In this document: piece after piece, positions 25,927 to 33,589 of the stretch | Position numbering within the stretch: the first letter of the stretch is position 1 | How the letters are laid out: each line of letters opens with the position of its first letter | Assembly: GCA_916988195.3 (NCBI GenBank) | Contig: CAKASQ030000039.1 | Coordinates: 62,001 to 126,000 of the forward strand | Length of the DNA: 64,000 nt | Origin: Oscillospiraceae bacterium | GTDB taxonomy: Bacteria; Bacillota; Clostridia; Oscillospirales; Oscillospiraceae | Direction: 5' to 3' | Program-made: the position numbers and the translations under genes | The notes under the pieces: generated by a model | The model's input: only the letters and a program-made list of their open reading frames with translations | The model's database searches: none | What the model was told of the DNA's origin: nothing

Positions 25927-26865
25927 TTATTCAATAATCGTGTTGATAGCAGACTGTACCGCTTTATATCTCCCCTCATTTGAGTGTGCCGCTAAACAGG
26001 TAATTAAATATGCTTTTCCATCTTTTTCATACAGAACAACAATGTTATAGGAAGATGCCATTGTTCCTGTTTTCATTCCTTTAACATTTGCATTATAGTA
26101 CGGTGAATTTTCATCTAAAAATTCATTTGTATTTTTCCATGTAAATTCACCTTGCGGAGTTTGAATTGAAAATTCGCTTTTTCCAATACATTCTTTAACA
26201 AAATCGTAGTTAAGGAGCTTCAACGCTACGCGGTTAATGTCATCTAAATGAGAGTCAGCTTGCATAGACGCGCCACTTGGGTCATTATATAAATTTGTTT
26301 TGGAATAGCCTGCTTCGATTAAATACTCACTAAGTTCTGTCATGAAATAATCTATATATTCCGTTGCTGTATAACCTTCGCCTAATTCGTTTTTAGCGAT
26401 ATGATATGCCAACGCATAGGCTGCGTCATTTCCGGAAGGAACAAGCATAGCCTCCATGATTTGTTTAACTGTGTATTCCCCAGCATACAGATTTGCTAAA
26501 GATGAACCCGCCGGAACAAGTTCTAATACCTCTTGATTTACTTCAACAATATCTTCCAAATCTACTTTTCCCAAAGCATAATCAATGGCAAATAGTTTTG
26601 CCAAACTTGCTACTGTGGGAAGTTGGCTATCGCCCTCGTAAAATAAATATTCCTCCTGTTCAATATCATAAACAGAAAATGAAAGAGCGTCCTGCGGAAT
26701 GTTAAGCTCGTTCGTACTTAGTTGAAAATCAATTTTTTTATAGATGTCCTTTAAGAAATCAAAACGATAAATCCCTGTTTTGTGTAGCCCAATTACTGCA
26801 ACAAATGCTATAAACAACACTGTTACAAAAGCTATTATCTTTTTACATTTTCTATGCTTCTTCAT
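25927..26865 (-). CDS. D-alanyl-D-alanine carboxypeptidase, membrane-anchored cargo
   Basis: The protein has 312 residues. A basic N-terminus and one membrane helix (about 9-27) precede a serine DD-peptidase domain with the three active-site motifs: SLAKL (SxxK, near 88), SGND (SxN) and KTGT. This is the DacA/PBP5-like family, which removes the terminal D-Ala from peptidoglycan stems outside the cell. It is AT-rich compared with the nested element, so it is a recent cargo gene. A role in beta-lactam or glycopeptide response is possible but unproven. Confidence 0.88.
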   Translation of the reverse strand: MKKHRKCKKIIAFVTVLFIAFVAVIGLHKTGIYRFDFLKDIYKKIDFQLSTNELNIPQDALSFSVYDIEQEEYLFYEGDSQLPTVASLAKLFAIDYALGKVDLEDIVEVNQEVLELVPAGSSLANLYAGEYTVKQIMEAMLVPSGNDAAYALAYHIAKNELGEGYTATEYIDYFMTELSEYLIEAGYSKTNLYNDPSGASMQADSHLDDINRVALKLLNYDFVKECIGKSEFSIQTPQGEFTWKNTNEFLDENSPYYNANVKGMKTGTMASSYNIVVLYEKDGKAYLITCLAAHSNEGRYKAVQSAINTIIE

Positions 26866-26944
26866 ATTTTTTCTCCCACGAATTTATATCTGCCATTCTG
26901 TGCCTTTGAGAAAAGTATAGCACAAGAATATGAACAAATCCACA

Positions 26945-27241
26945 TTATTTCAACAAGTTTGTAGTGCTGTTTTCTCTGGCATATCGCCGCGTTGCTTCCC
27001 GTCGTTCCTCGCTGTATGGGGCAGTCAGACGGAAAGAGAAACGCCCTTTCTCAATATCAAACTCCATGCAACCCGTTTCGGGGTCTGCGTCGGTCTGGCG
27101 GCACTGGTCGGGGTACTGTCCGGAGTAGGCGGCAAGCCGCTTTTTTAAGTCGGTGTTGTGTGTGCGGATATGGATAAGGGGGTCTTTCTCGTCAAACCAA
27201 ATATCGGTGGTCTTTTCCTGCTTCGTAAGCCCTGTTCTCAT
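26945..27241 (-). CDS. Small element-associated protein of unknown function
   Basis: The 98-residue protein starts after AGGAGAGTTT. It contains TTDIWFDEKDPLIHIRTHNTD and YPDQCRQTDADPETGCMEFDI, then RFSFRLTAPYSEERREAT. No transmembrane segment or known motif is visible. Similar small genes are frequent between recombinase and relaxase genes of Clostridial mobilisable elements. I do not know its function. Confidence 0.65.
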   Translation of the reverse strand: MRTGLTKQEKTTDIWFDEKDPLIHIRTHNTDLKKRLAAYSGQYPDQCRQTDADPETGCMEFDIEKGRFSFRLTAPYSEERREATRRYARENSTTNLLK

Positions 27242-27374
27242 AAACTCTCCTTTCTGCGCCCCTGTTACGCAATAGGGGCATTTTTCGGGTGTTTTTCCCG
27301 GCTCTTGACTTGGGAAAAATGAGGATTTTCAAATAGAAACCGCCCGAACAGGGAATATATCGTCGGGGCGGCTG

Positions 27375-27566
27375 TTATCGCAAGATTTCTGTTTTTTCCG
27401 GCTCTTGACCGTCAGACGCGGATAAACGCGAGCTGTCGGCAAGTACCAGTTTGAGCAGCTTGTCGCGGAATGTTTCTGTGCTGCTGTGATTGAAATATAA
27501 CTCCGCAACAATGGTCTGCCCGTTCCTCCGGGTCGTGATGATACTGTCGGGGGTCTGTTCTGCCAT
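27375..27566 (-). CDS. Diverged TnpW-like small protein
   Basis: This 63-residue protein follows AAAGGAG. Its core NGQTIVAELYFNHSSTETF with DKLLKLVLAD aligns position by position with the TnpW-like protein at 20954-21154 (GKTTYRVKIHFSETSKETM with IKRLILND). It lies directly downstream of the recombinase. Function unknown. Confidence 0.65.
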   Translation of the reverse strand: MAEQTPDSIITTRRNGQTIVAELYFNHSSTETFRDKLLKLVLADSSRLSASDGQEPEKTEILR

Positions 27567-27645
27567 AAGCGGCTCCTTTCTTTGGGCGCAAAAGAGGGAT
27601 TTCCCGTAGTTCGGAAAATCCCTCTTGGTTGACGGTTATTCTGTT

Positions 27646-29496
27646 TTACTGTGCGGGCTGTGCGGCGGCAGCCTGTGCCTTTCTCCTTGCCCGGTATTCC
27701 CGCGCTTTCATACGGTCATACTCCCGCTGCTTTTCAAGGTTTCGCGCCCGGTACTCCCTTGAATACTGCCGGTGGTAGGCGCGGCTCTTTTCCTTTTTGG
27801 CTTCTTCGATTTCCTCCCGCATTTGCCGGATTTCCTGCTCGGTCGGTTCTGCAAGCTGTGTCACTTCATTCTCAAACTTGCCGATATAATTGAAATATAT
27901 GCTGATGTGCTGGATTGCGTATCTCGCCCTTTTCTGGTCGCGCTCATGCACTTCAATCCGGCTGATAAACTCGTTGAGAATGGCGGGGGTAAGCTCGGTA
28001 AAGGCGGCATGGCGTTCCGTCAGCTTCAAAAACTTCTGCGCCCGTCCTCCCGCGTTCTCATAAGCGGATAGCTGCTCTTGGAGCGTGGCAAGCTCCGCTT
28101 TCAGCGCGTAGTATTCTTCCGAATATTTCTGCGACATCTGCTCATAGCGGTCTTGCGGGATCGTGCCGAGGGCGTTGTCCTCATAGAGCTTGTTCAGCAC
28201 CTTGTCAATCTGTTCAAGGCGCGTCGTGATTTGCGGGATACGCTTCTGCTGTTTCTTGGTCTGGTCGGTCTGCTGCATGACAAGGTTCTTTTTCACTAAG
28301 GCTTCAAACTCCGCCCGGTTGCTGATAGAATAGTCCTCGATTTTCTTCAGCACTTCCGCGATGGTCTGCATGAGCAAATCCGCGTCCATGATGTGCGGGG
28401 AATTGCATTTCGGATTTCTGGCTTTCCCCTTGTGGTACTCGCTGCAAAAAGCAACGTGCCGCTTGCCGCCGTTCCGGTAATCTATACGAATGTGCATTTT
28501 TGCGCCGCAGTCCTTACAGAAAAGCAAGCCGGACAGAGGGTGGATTTCCCCGTCCCCGTTGGGGCGTCTGACGGGTGCGTTTTCCAAAATCCGCTGTACG
28601 GTTTCAAAATCGCTGCGGCTGATAATCGGCTCATGCACATTTTCTGTGATGTGCCACTGGCTCCGGTCTACATAGTGGTTATGTTTATCCCGGAAATGCT
28701 TTGTAGTCTTGAAGTTGACTACATCGCCGCAATACTCCTGCCGTGTGAGGATATTGGTCAAGGTGACTTTGTTCCACTTGCAGCGGTTATCCTCGTTGAG
28801 CGTCTTATTTTTACAGGTTCCCCGCCCGCGGTCTTTCATATAGAAAGTGGGGGTAGGGATTTGCTCCTGTGTCAGATGTACAGCGATTTGGTTGCGGTTC
28901 TTCCCGCCGATAAACAGACGGAAAATCAAACGGACAACCTCGGCGGCTTCTTCGTCGATTATCCAAAAATCCTTGTTGTCCGGGTCTTTGACATAGCCGT
29001 AAGGGGCTTCGGTGACTATCGGCTTTCCACTCATGCCTTTGGTCTTAATGCCCGTTTTCACTTTCTTGCTGATGTCCTTTGCATACCACTCCGACATGAT
29101 ATTGATAAAGGGCGCAAACTCCAATGTGTCGGGCTTCTCGCTGTCAATGCCGTTGTTGACCGCGATAAAGCGCACATTGTTCCGTCTGAATATTTCCATC
29201 GCGTTGCCGACTTGGAGATAGTCGCGCCCCCAGCGGGTGAGGTCTTTCATAATGCAGACACCGATTTTCCCGTTTTCCACATCGTCCATCATGCGGGAGT
29301 AGGCGGAACGGTCAAAAAACCTGCCGCTTTCGTCGTCGTCAATGTAGTGCCGGATATTGGTTAGGTGCTGCCCTCTGGCATAGTTCTCCAAAAATATTTT
29401 TTGGTTCTGTATGCTGTTGCTCTCGCCGCCGTCCCTATCCTCGTCGCCCACGGAAAGGCGGGAGTAAAGGGCTGTAATTTTGCTATAATCAGTCAT
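27646..29496 (-). CDS. Large serine recombinase of the nested element (TndX-like)
   Basis: The ATG at 29496 has AGGAGG 8 bases upstream; 616 residues. Resolvase domain: ALYSRLSVGDED with the catalytic serine, then IMKDLTRWGRDYLQVG. The recombinase domain follows (EAPYGYVKDPDN), then a zinc ribbon (CKDCGAKMHIR and a second cysteine pair), a coiled coil and a C-terminal DUF4368-like part (ARYAIQHISIYFNYIG). All parts are present, so it should catalyse integration and excision of the nested element. It ends the element on the virD4 side. Confidence 0.93.
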   Translation of the reverse strand: MTDYSKITALYSRLSVGDEDRDGGESNSIQNQKIFLENYARGQHLTNIRHYIDDDESGRFFDRSAYSRMMDDVENGKIGVCIMKDLTRWGRDYLQVGNAMEIFRRNNVRFIAVNNGIDSEKPDTLEFAPFINIMSEWYAKDISKKVKTGIKTKGMSGKPIVTEAPYGYVKDPDNKDFWIIDEEAAEVVRLIFRLFIGGKNRNQIAVHLTQEQIPTPTFYMKDRGRGTCKNKTLNEDNRCKWNKVTLTNILTRQEYCGDVVNFKTTKHFRDKHNHYVDRSQWHITENVHEPIISRSDFETVQRILENAPVRRPNGDGEIHPLSGLLFCKDCGAKMHIRIDYRNGGKRHVAFCSEYHKGKARNPKCNSPHIMDADLLMQTIAEVLKKIEDYSISNRAEFEALVKKNLVMQQTDQTKKQQKRIPQITTRLEQIDKVLNKLYEDNALGTIPQDRYEQMSQKYSEEYYALKAELATLQEQLSAYENAGGRAQKFLKLTERHAAFTELTPAILNEFISRIEVHERDQKRARYAIQHISIYFNYIGKFENEVTQLAEPTEQEIRQMREEIEEAKKEKSRAYHRQYSREYRARNLEKQREYDRMKAREYRARRKAQAAAAQPAQ

Positions 29497-29543
29497 GTGC
29501 ATAACCTCCTGTGCGTCCATGTATGTGTCATTTACACTTAAAA

Positions 29544-29849
29544 TTATGCACTCCAACGCGCCGTGCCGTACTCCATGCCCTTGCGGTATTTCTTGGCGTT
29601 CTTCTGCTTGGAGTAGACCACCAGCCGGATAATCACGGCTGCGGCAAGCCCAATCAACAGATCGGTAGGATGGAAGCTGGGGGCTGCACTTGCAAAGGCA
29701 GCGGAGAAGCCCTGCCCGATATGCAGCAGCTTTGCAGATATATCCGCACCCTGCGCCAGCCGGAACGCCTGTCCGACCTTTCCAAACAGATAGATAAAGG
29801 CGAGATACGGAAGATGGAGTATGATTTGCTTTTTGATTTCCGGCTTCAT
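29544..29849 (-). pseudogene. VirD4/TraG coupling protein, N-terminal fragment
   Basis: Only 101 residues remain: two membrane helices (about 10-30 and 58-78) and the segment KKYRKGMEYGTARW, which in VirD4 proteins continues with a conserved domain and the Walker motifs. Here it runs into SA and a stop at the border of the nested element. A complete protein is near 600 residues. Its start overlaps the PcfB-like gene in ATGA. Without the ATPase domain there is no coupling function. Confidence 0.87.
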
Positions 29850-30307
29850 CGGTCGATCCCCCTGTCCATATTTTTCACCTTGTCCCGCTTGGCGGTCTGC
29901 GCGGCTTCGGCTTTCTTCTCGGCAAGGTCGCGCCGCACAGAGGGCTTGCGCTCCTTGTCCAGCTTTTTCTTAGAAAACTCCCGAAACGCTGCCGTCAGCA
30001 CGTCCGCGTCCCGTCCCTTGAAAAACACAAGGTATCGGTCATCTGCCTTTTTCAGCGCAAAGTCAATGCCGTATTTCTTCGCCGTGCTTTCAAAGGCTTT
30101 GATATTCGCATCGGTGATTTCGATATTCGAAACGCCTGTGCCATGCCGCATAAGCTGTTTCAGCGTTTGCTTGCCGCAATGGGGTGTGTCCCTTGCCTTG
30201 CGATAGAGCTGCAAGAGCTTTCGCAGCGCGGCTTGCAGCACCTTTCCGTCCAGCTTTGCCGTTTTGATTGCAAGGGCAATCGTCTTTCGGGTTACTTCTT
30301 CCTGCAA
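29846..30307 (-). CDS. PcfB-like (DUF3801) conjugation protein
   Basis: The start is TTG with AAAGGAG 9 bases before it; 153 residues. The core has GKQTLKQLMRHGTGVSNIEI and AKKYGIDFALKKADDRYLVFFKGRD, as in DUF3801/PcfB proteins, which help bring the relaxosome to the VirD4 coupling protein. The C-terminus has RKPSVRRDLAEKK, related to the tails of two other proteins of this ICE. With its VirD4 partner truncated the gene is probably relic. Confidence 0.83.
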   Translation of the reverse strand: MQEEVTRKTIALAIKTAKLDGKVLQAALRKLLQLYRKARDTPHCGKQTLKQLMRHGTGVSNIEITDANIKAFESTAKKYGIDFALKKADDRYLVFFKGRDADVLTAAFREFSKKKLDKERKPSVRRDLAEKKAEAAQTAKRDKVKNMDRGIDR

Positions 30308-30374
30308 CGGTTATCACTCCTTTCGATTTTTCTGCACAGTCAGGGCGGGCGCACCCGCCAGATCAGCCATATTC

Positions 30375-31322
30375 TCATAGGCTCTCGTTCGGCGAACAGG
30401 AATAGTCCGGGATGCCTGATTTCGGCTTGCCCCAATCAGGGCTTGCCATGTCGTGCGCGACAAGGGCGGTATAGTAATTGTCGATGGTAGACGGAGCGTT
30501 GAACAGCACCGCCCGCAGATATTGCTTGATGTTGCGGATCTTCGTGGTGTTTTCCCGCATACAGTCCATGACAAACTCGATGTGGCTGCTGTTCAACTTC
30601 AAGAATTTACTCTTTACCAACTCGGCGGGGTAATCGTCGCCAGCGATGCGGAGCGTCTTTCGCGCAGAGCAGACAGTTTCCAGCATGAGGTCTACAATCT
30701 CGTCCAAACGCTCCTTGTCCATTTTCGGGTCCTGCGTGAGTGCGTCATACTCGATATTCTCCATGATGATTTCACGGTAAATATCTACGGCGCTCTGCTT
30801 GAACGCTTCCATTCCTCTCCGTTCCGGCGCAGCCCTGCAAGGTGAGGGGTTAGGGGAAAGGATAGGAAAGGAATCGGTATTTGATAGATCCGTAATTGAT
30901 TTTTCTTTCTTTGATAAGTTAGTTATTGATCTATCTTTATTTAATTGCGTTGGATTTTCCGACATCGGATTATCCGTTGTCGGATTTTCCAACATCGGTT
31001 TACCCGGTATTGGATTTTCCAACACCGGCTGCGGCTGCTCATAGATGGTGTATTCGATAGCAGTCATTTTGCCTTTTTCATCGCGTCCCTGCCGCCGCAG
31101 GATATATCCGGCTTTTTCAAGCTCCCATACAGCGGTGCGGATCGCGTCGATGCTCTCACGGTTGATATGGGACAGCCCCGCAAGGGTATAGTCCCAATCC
31201 TCCGGCAAGGACAGCATTTGCGATAACAGCCCCTTGGCTTTCAAGGTCAGCTCCTTGTTTCGCAGATGGTGGTTTGACATGACGGTGTACCCGCTGTTGC
31301 GCTCCACCCGAAATACTGCCAT
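30375..31322 (-). CDS. repA: Replication initiator protein (RepA/DUF6017 type)
   Basis: The protein has 315 residues and AAAGGAG upstream. The N-terminal winged helix (LTLKAKGLLSQMLSLPEDWDYT then INRESIDAIRTAVWELEKAGYI) is that of RepA_N-like initiators. A middle segment repeats a five-residue unit (LENP, DNP, ENP). The C-terminal DUF6017-like part contains YDALTQD and RNIKQYLRAVLFNAPST. It should bind the ICE origin and start replication of the excised circle. It is the second gene of the minus-strand transfer operon. Confidence 0.88.
   Translation of the reverse strand: MAVFRVERNSGYTVMSNHHLRNKELTLKAKGLLSQMLSLPEDWDYTLAGLSHINRESIDAIRTAVWELEKAGYILRRQGRDEKGKMTAIEYTIYEQPQPVLENPIPGKPMLENPTTDNPMSENPTQLNKDRSITNLSKKEKSITDLSNTDSFPILSPNPSPCRAAPERRGMEAFKQSAVDIYREIIMENIEYDALTQDPKMDKERLDEIVDLMLETVCSARKTLRIAGDDYPAELVKSKFLKLNSSHIEFVMDCMRENTTKIRNIKQYLRAVLFNAPSTIDNYYTALVAHDMASPDWGKPKSGIPDYSCSPNESL
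30952..31026. repeat. Five tandem 15-base repeats inside repA
   Basis: The unit GGATTTTCCGACATC is repeated five times with a few changes, each coding for five residues of the replication initiator (pattern x-ENP-x). Iterons of plasmid initiators can lie inside the initiator gene, so these may be the binding sites of the protein itself. Confidence 0.75.
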
Positions 31323-31342
31323 AGGTTATCAGCTCCTTTCGC

Positions 31343-31558
31343 TCACTTCGCCGTGCCGCGCCGGAGGGCGGTCAGCTTGCCCGGCTCATACGGACATTCC
31401 GCGTACACACAGAACTGGTACTTCCAATGCGGACGGTAAAAGTGACAGGTATTGCAATCTTCACAGTCGGCACAGCCGCCGTTTTCGTAGCGGTCAAAGC
31501 CGGGCTTTCCCCGCATAAGCATTTCAAACGCACGGCTGCTGCCGTTCGTAAAGTACAT
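31343..31558 (-). CDS. Small cysteine-rich protein at the head of the transfer operon
   Basis: The ATG at 31558 follows AAAGGAGG; 71 residues. Six cysteines lie in GGCADCEDCNTCHFY and FCVYAECPY, a pattern able to bind zinc. It is the first gene of the operon repA-pcfB-virD4. Similar small genes are found at this place in Tn1549-like ICEs. Function unknown. Confidence 0.65.
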   Translation of the reverse strand: MYFTNGSSRAFEMLMRGKPGFDRYENGGCADCEDCNTCHFYRPHWKYQFCVYAECPYEPGKLTALRRGTAK

Positions 31559-31589
31559 TGTGGCTGCACCTCCTTTCAGATTTGGGCAG

Positions 31590-31627
31590 AAAAAAACGCC
31601 GTAGACTTTTCTCAAAATCTACGGCGT
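31590..31627 (-). terminator. T-tailed hairpin ahead of the transfer operon (possible attenuator)
   Basis: On the minus strand ACGCCGTAGA and TCTACGGCGT form a 10-base stem with an A/T-rich loop, followed by seven T residues. It is only about 30 bases upstream of the first gene, so it would stop any transcript entering from the right unless antitermination occurs. Confidence 0.75.
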
Positions 31628-31638
31628 GGGCGTATGCG

Positions 31639-31672
31639 AAAAGGGATGCTGCCTTGCGGTAACATCCCTTTT
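31639..31672. repeat. Second perfect hairpin in the leader of the transfer operon
   Basis: AAAAGGGATG (31639-31648) and CATCCCTTTT (31663-31672) form a 10-base stem with a 14-base loop. It precedes the T-tailed hairpin on the minus strand and may be part of the same leader control. Confidence 0.6.
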
Positions 31673-31798
31673 GACGCTTGGTTATTCAATTTTTGAGCTA
31701 ACCTGTTTGCCCTCTGCCCTTAAAAGCGTTGATTTTACTGGGTTTCTTCCTGTTTTCCTATGTCAACGCTCTTTACGCCGGCAGCTTTTTTGCTCTTT

Positions 31799-32467
31799 TT
31801 AAAGTTTTCCGCGGTATTTTTGCATAATATCGGCAAAGAGTTCTCCGTTGCTGGGTGGAGAATAGGTGATGGCATTCGCGCCTGCACGAATGGTCTTCAA
31901 AATCGTCTCGTCGTTTGGCCCGCCGGTTGCCAGAATCGGCACATCCGGGAACTGCGCACGGATGCTTCTTACGATCTGCGGCGTTGCCGCTGCGCCGGAT
32001 ACGTTCAGAAAATCTGCCCCGGCTTCCATCCGGCTGCGAATGTCCATGCGCTCGGAAACGATCGTCGCAATCACGGGAATGTCTACGACCTGCTTGATGC
32101 GCGAGATCACCTCGTCCGAGATCGGCGCATTGACGACCACGCCAAACGCCCCCTGGTTTTCTGCCTCAATTGCCAATCGAACGGCGCGGTCTCCGCCTGT
32201 GATTCCGCCGCCGACGCCGACAAAAACCGGCACATCGGAGATACCGATGATTGCTTGCGAGATCGTCGGCTGCGGCGTGAAGGGATAGACGGCGATCACT
32301 GCATCGGCATTGATGTTTTTGATGATCGCAACGTCTGTTGTAAACGCAATGGACTTGATGCGCATTCCGAAAATACGGATACCGCTGCATTCGCGGATGC
32401 AATGTGGCAGCCGGATGCTGTGATTCCGCAGTGTGCCGTTGTAAACCGGAACGTTACTCTTTGTCAT
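31799..32467 (-). CDS. TIM-barrel phosphate-binding enzyme of unknown specificity
   Basis: The ATG at 32467 follows AAAGGAG; 222 residues. The protein has the look of small TIM barrels such as NanE, ThiE or HisA: FVGVGGGITGG in the middle and a phosphate-binding end with ILATGGPNDETI and AGANAITYSPPS. VDIPVIATIVS and AGADFLNVSG are further strand ends. The substrate is unknown. It is the first chromosomal gene right of the ICE. A fragment of a paralogue lies at 55388-55546. Confidence 0.65.
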   Translation of the reverse strand: MTKSNVPVYNGTLRNHSIRLPHCIRECSGIRIFGMRIKSIAFTTDVAIIKNINADAVIAVYPFTPQPTISQAIIGISDVPVFVGVGGGITGGDRAVRLAIEAENQGAFGVVVNAPISDEVISRIKQVVDIPVIATIVSERMDIRSRMEAGADFLNVSGAAATPQIVRSIRAQFPDVPILATGGPNDETILKTIRAGANAITYSPPSNGELFADIMQKYRGKL

Positions 32468-32560
32468 GGCAGGCTCCTTTCTTTTCATTGTGTTTGCCCG
32501 ATATTTGTATTTTGTCTATTATACTGATACAGAGTTCCGGTTTCAATAGCAATTTATAAA

Positions 32561-32718
32561 GGCAGTACTGCACAATTCGGCAAGCAGATTTGGCAAGAGA
32601 TTTTTCGCCGGGTCAAGGTTTGAAAAGCGCAGGAATACTCTGTGTATTTCAAACTTTTCAAGCCGCAGGATTGCCGAAAAACCGTCAAGGCGCATCGGTA
32701 TCATTGTGCGGTGCTGCC
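32561..32718. repeat. Palindromic MITE-like repeat with terminal inverted repeats
   Basis: The ends GGCAGTACTGCACAAT (32561-32576) and ATTGTGCGGTGCTGCC (32703-32718) match in 14 of 16 positions as inverted repeats. Inside, TTCGGCAA and TTGCCGAA, and GGTTTGAAAAG and CTTTTCAAGCC, are also inverted pairs, so the whole 158 bases can fold into one long stem. No coding potential is seen. The 32719-32875 stretch next to it shows nothing further. Confidence 0.65.
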
Positions 32719-32875
32719 TGATCCATTCACAGTTTGACCTTGCAGCTGCTAAAGGGCGCGTATTATACAGATGGCCAGGATCCCTGCAGGAGCCGCAAAT
32801 GAAGACGCCTGTATCTGAGCTCCAAACCTGCCATAGTTGAACCGGAAGGTTTGGCGGCATTCTACGGACGGTTTC

Positions 32876-32904
32876 TTGACAAGACCGGTGTTTGCTGGTA
32901 AAGT
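32876..32904 (+). promoter_or_regulatory. Promoter of the thioredoxin operon
   Basis: TTGACA (32876-32881) and TAAAGT (32899-32904) are 17 bases apart, about 57 bases before the first start codon. Confidence 0.7.
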
Positions 32905-32961
32905 GAAAGTATAAATAAGACAAAGACCTGATCTCATAGAAGCAGACGGGAGGCGGGAGCA

Positions 32962-33153
32962 ATGAAGTGGAGAATCGTTCGCGGATGCCTGCGAATCGCT
33001 GCGCTGGCGGTTGTGGGTGGAGCGCTCGGATGGCTGAGCAGCAGCTTATTTGGGGCCAGTGCGCAGCTGGTCAAGGACAGGATGGTTGTTGTGACACTGG
33101 GCGCCGGTATCGGCATCTTGTTCGGTGTCGTGCTGTTCCCGGAGAAAAAATAG
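32962..33153 (+). CDS. Small two-helix membrane protein
   Basis: The protein has 63 residues, with GGGAGGCGGGAG before the ATG. Two hydrophobic segments (about 9-31 and 41-58) are joined by a short loop; the ends are basic. It is the first gene of the unit with thioredoxin and the reductase-like protein. Function unknown; it could anchor or supply the redox pair. Confidence 0.65.
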   Translation: MKWRIVRGCLRIAALAVVGGALGWLSSSLFGASAQLVKDRMVVVTLGAGIGILFGVVLFPEKK

Positions 33154-33232
33154 TTGCCGACAGAATATGTGTATGTTTGGAGGGTGCATAAGAAAGAAGA
33201 ATTGGTGCAAAGCGCCGGGAAAGGAGCGGAAT

Positions 33233-33589
33233 ATGGCAATCAAGGCAATTACGACAGACAGTTTTCGGGATGATGTGTTGAAAACGAGAAAGCCGGTTCT
33301 GATCAAATTCTGGGCGCCGTGGTGCGGGTATTGCCGCGCACTCGCCCCGGCGTTGGAGTCGATTGAAAAGCAGTATGAAAGCCTGATTTCCGTAGGGCGT
33401 GTAAATTTTGACACGGAGACGGCTCTGGTGCGCAGATACAACATCCATGCGCTGCCGACGCTGCTGCTGTTCATCAATGGGGCTGTGGCAGGTTTTCTGA
33501 TCGACCCTTCCTCTGAGAAGGAAATTGATGTATTTCTGAGAAAAATGCTCGGGCTGAATGCGGGAGGTCTGTATGGCAAATATGTATGA
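33233..33589 (+). CDS. Thioredoxin with CGYC active site
   Basis: The ATG at 33233 follows AAAGGAG; 118 residues. The thioredoxin fold is complete: LIKFWAPWCGYCRALAP carries the two cysteines (C31, C34), and the cis-proline is in HALPTLLLF. The usual CGPC is CGYC, which normally makes the protein more oxidising. Its 3' end overlaps the reductase-like gene by 17 bases. It should act in thiol-disulfide exchange in the cytoplasm, although its partner lacks one redox cysteine. Confidence 0.9.
   Translation: MAIKAITTDSFRDDVLKTRKPVLIKFWAPWCGYCRALAPALESIEKQYESLISVGRVNFDTETALVRRYNIHALPTLLLFINGAVAGFLIDPSSEKEIDVFLRKMLGLNAGGLYGKYV

Larger units (their letters stand above)
20941..29552. mobile_element. 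Nested integrative mobilisable element
   Basis: This 8.6-kb block lies between the 3' part of topB and the 5' part of virD4. It encodes a large serine recombinase at one end, a MobQ relaxase with oriT, a primase-helicase, a DUF3847 protein and two TnpW-like proteins; it has no conjugation pore genes. Two AT-rich genes are cargo. A GA dinucleotide sits at both borders (near 29552 and 20945, minus strand), which is what TndX-type recombinases use, but the flanks are different genes. Confidence 0.8.
1..31771. mobile_element. Tn1549-family integrative conjugative element, defective, left end outside window
   Basis: The stretch carries a full set of ICE functions: serine recombinases at the left, MobC and relaxase, a polyvalent antirestriction protein, topB remnant, virD4 remnant, PcfB/DUF3801 and a replication initiator. 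This gene content and order is that of Tn1549-like elements of gut Clostridia. The right end is placed by inference just after the 8-base inverted repeat AGCGTTGA (31727-31734) / TCAACGCT (31764-31771), next to the stop of a chromosomal TIM-barrel gene. The type IV secretion genes between virD4 and topB are absent, so the element cannot transfer by itself. The left end was not seen. Confidence 0.75.

Noticed and set aside
30952..31026. Possible CRISPR array
   Set aside because: The 15-base units are directly adjacent without spacers and are in frame inside the replication initiator.
31760..32527. 255-residue plus-strand open frame
   Set aside because: Antisense to the TIM-barrel gene, which has a paralogous fragment elsewhere and a good ribosome site.
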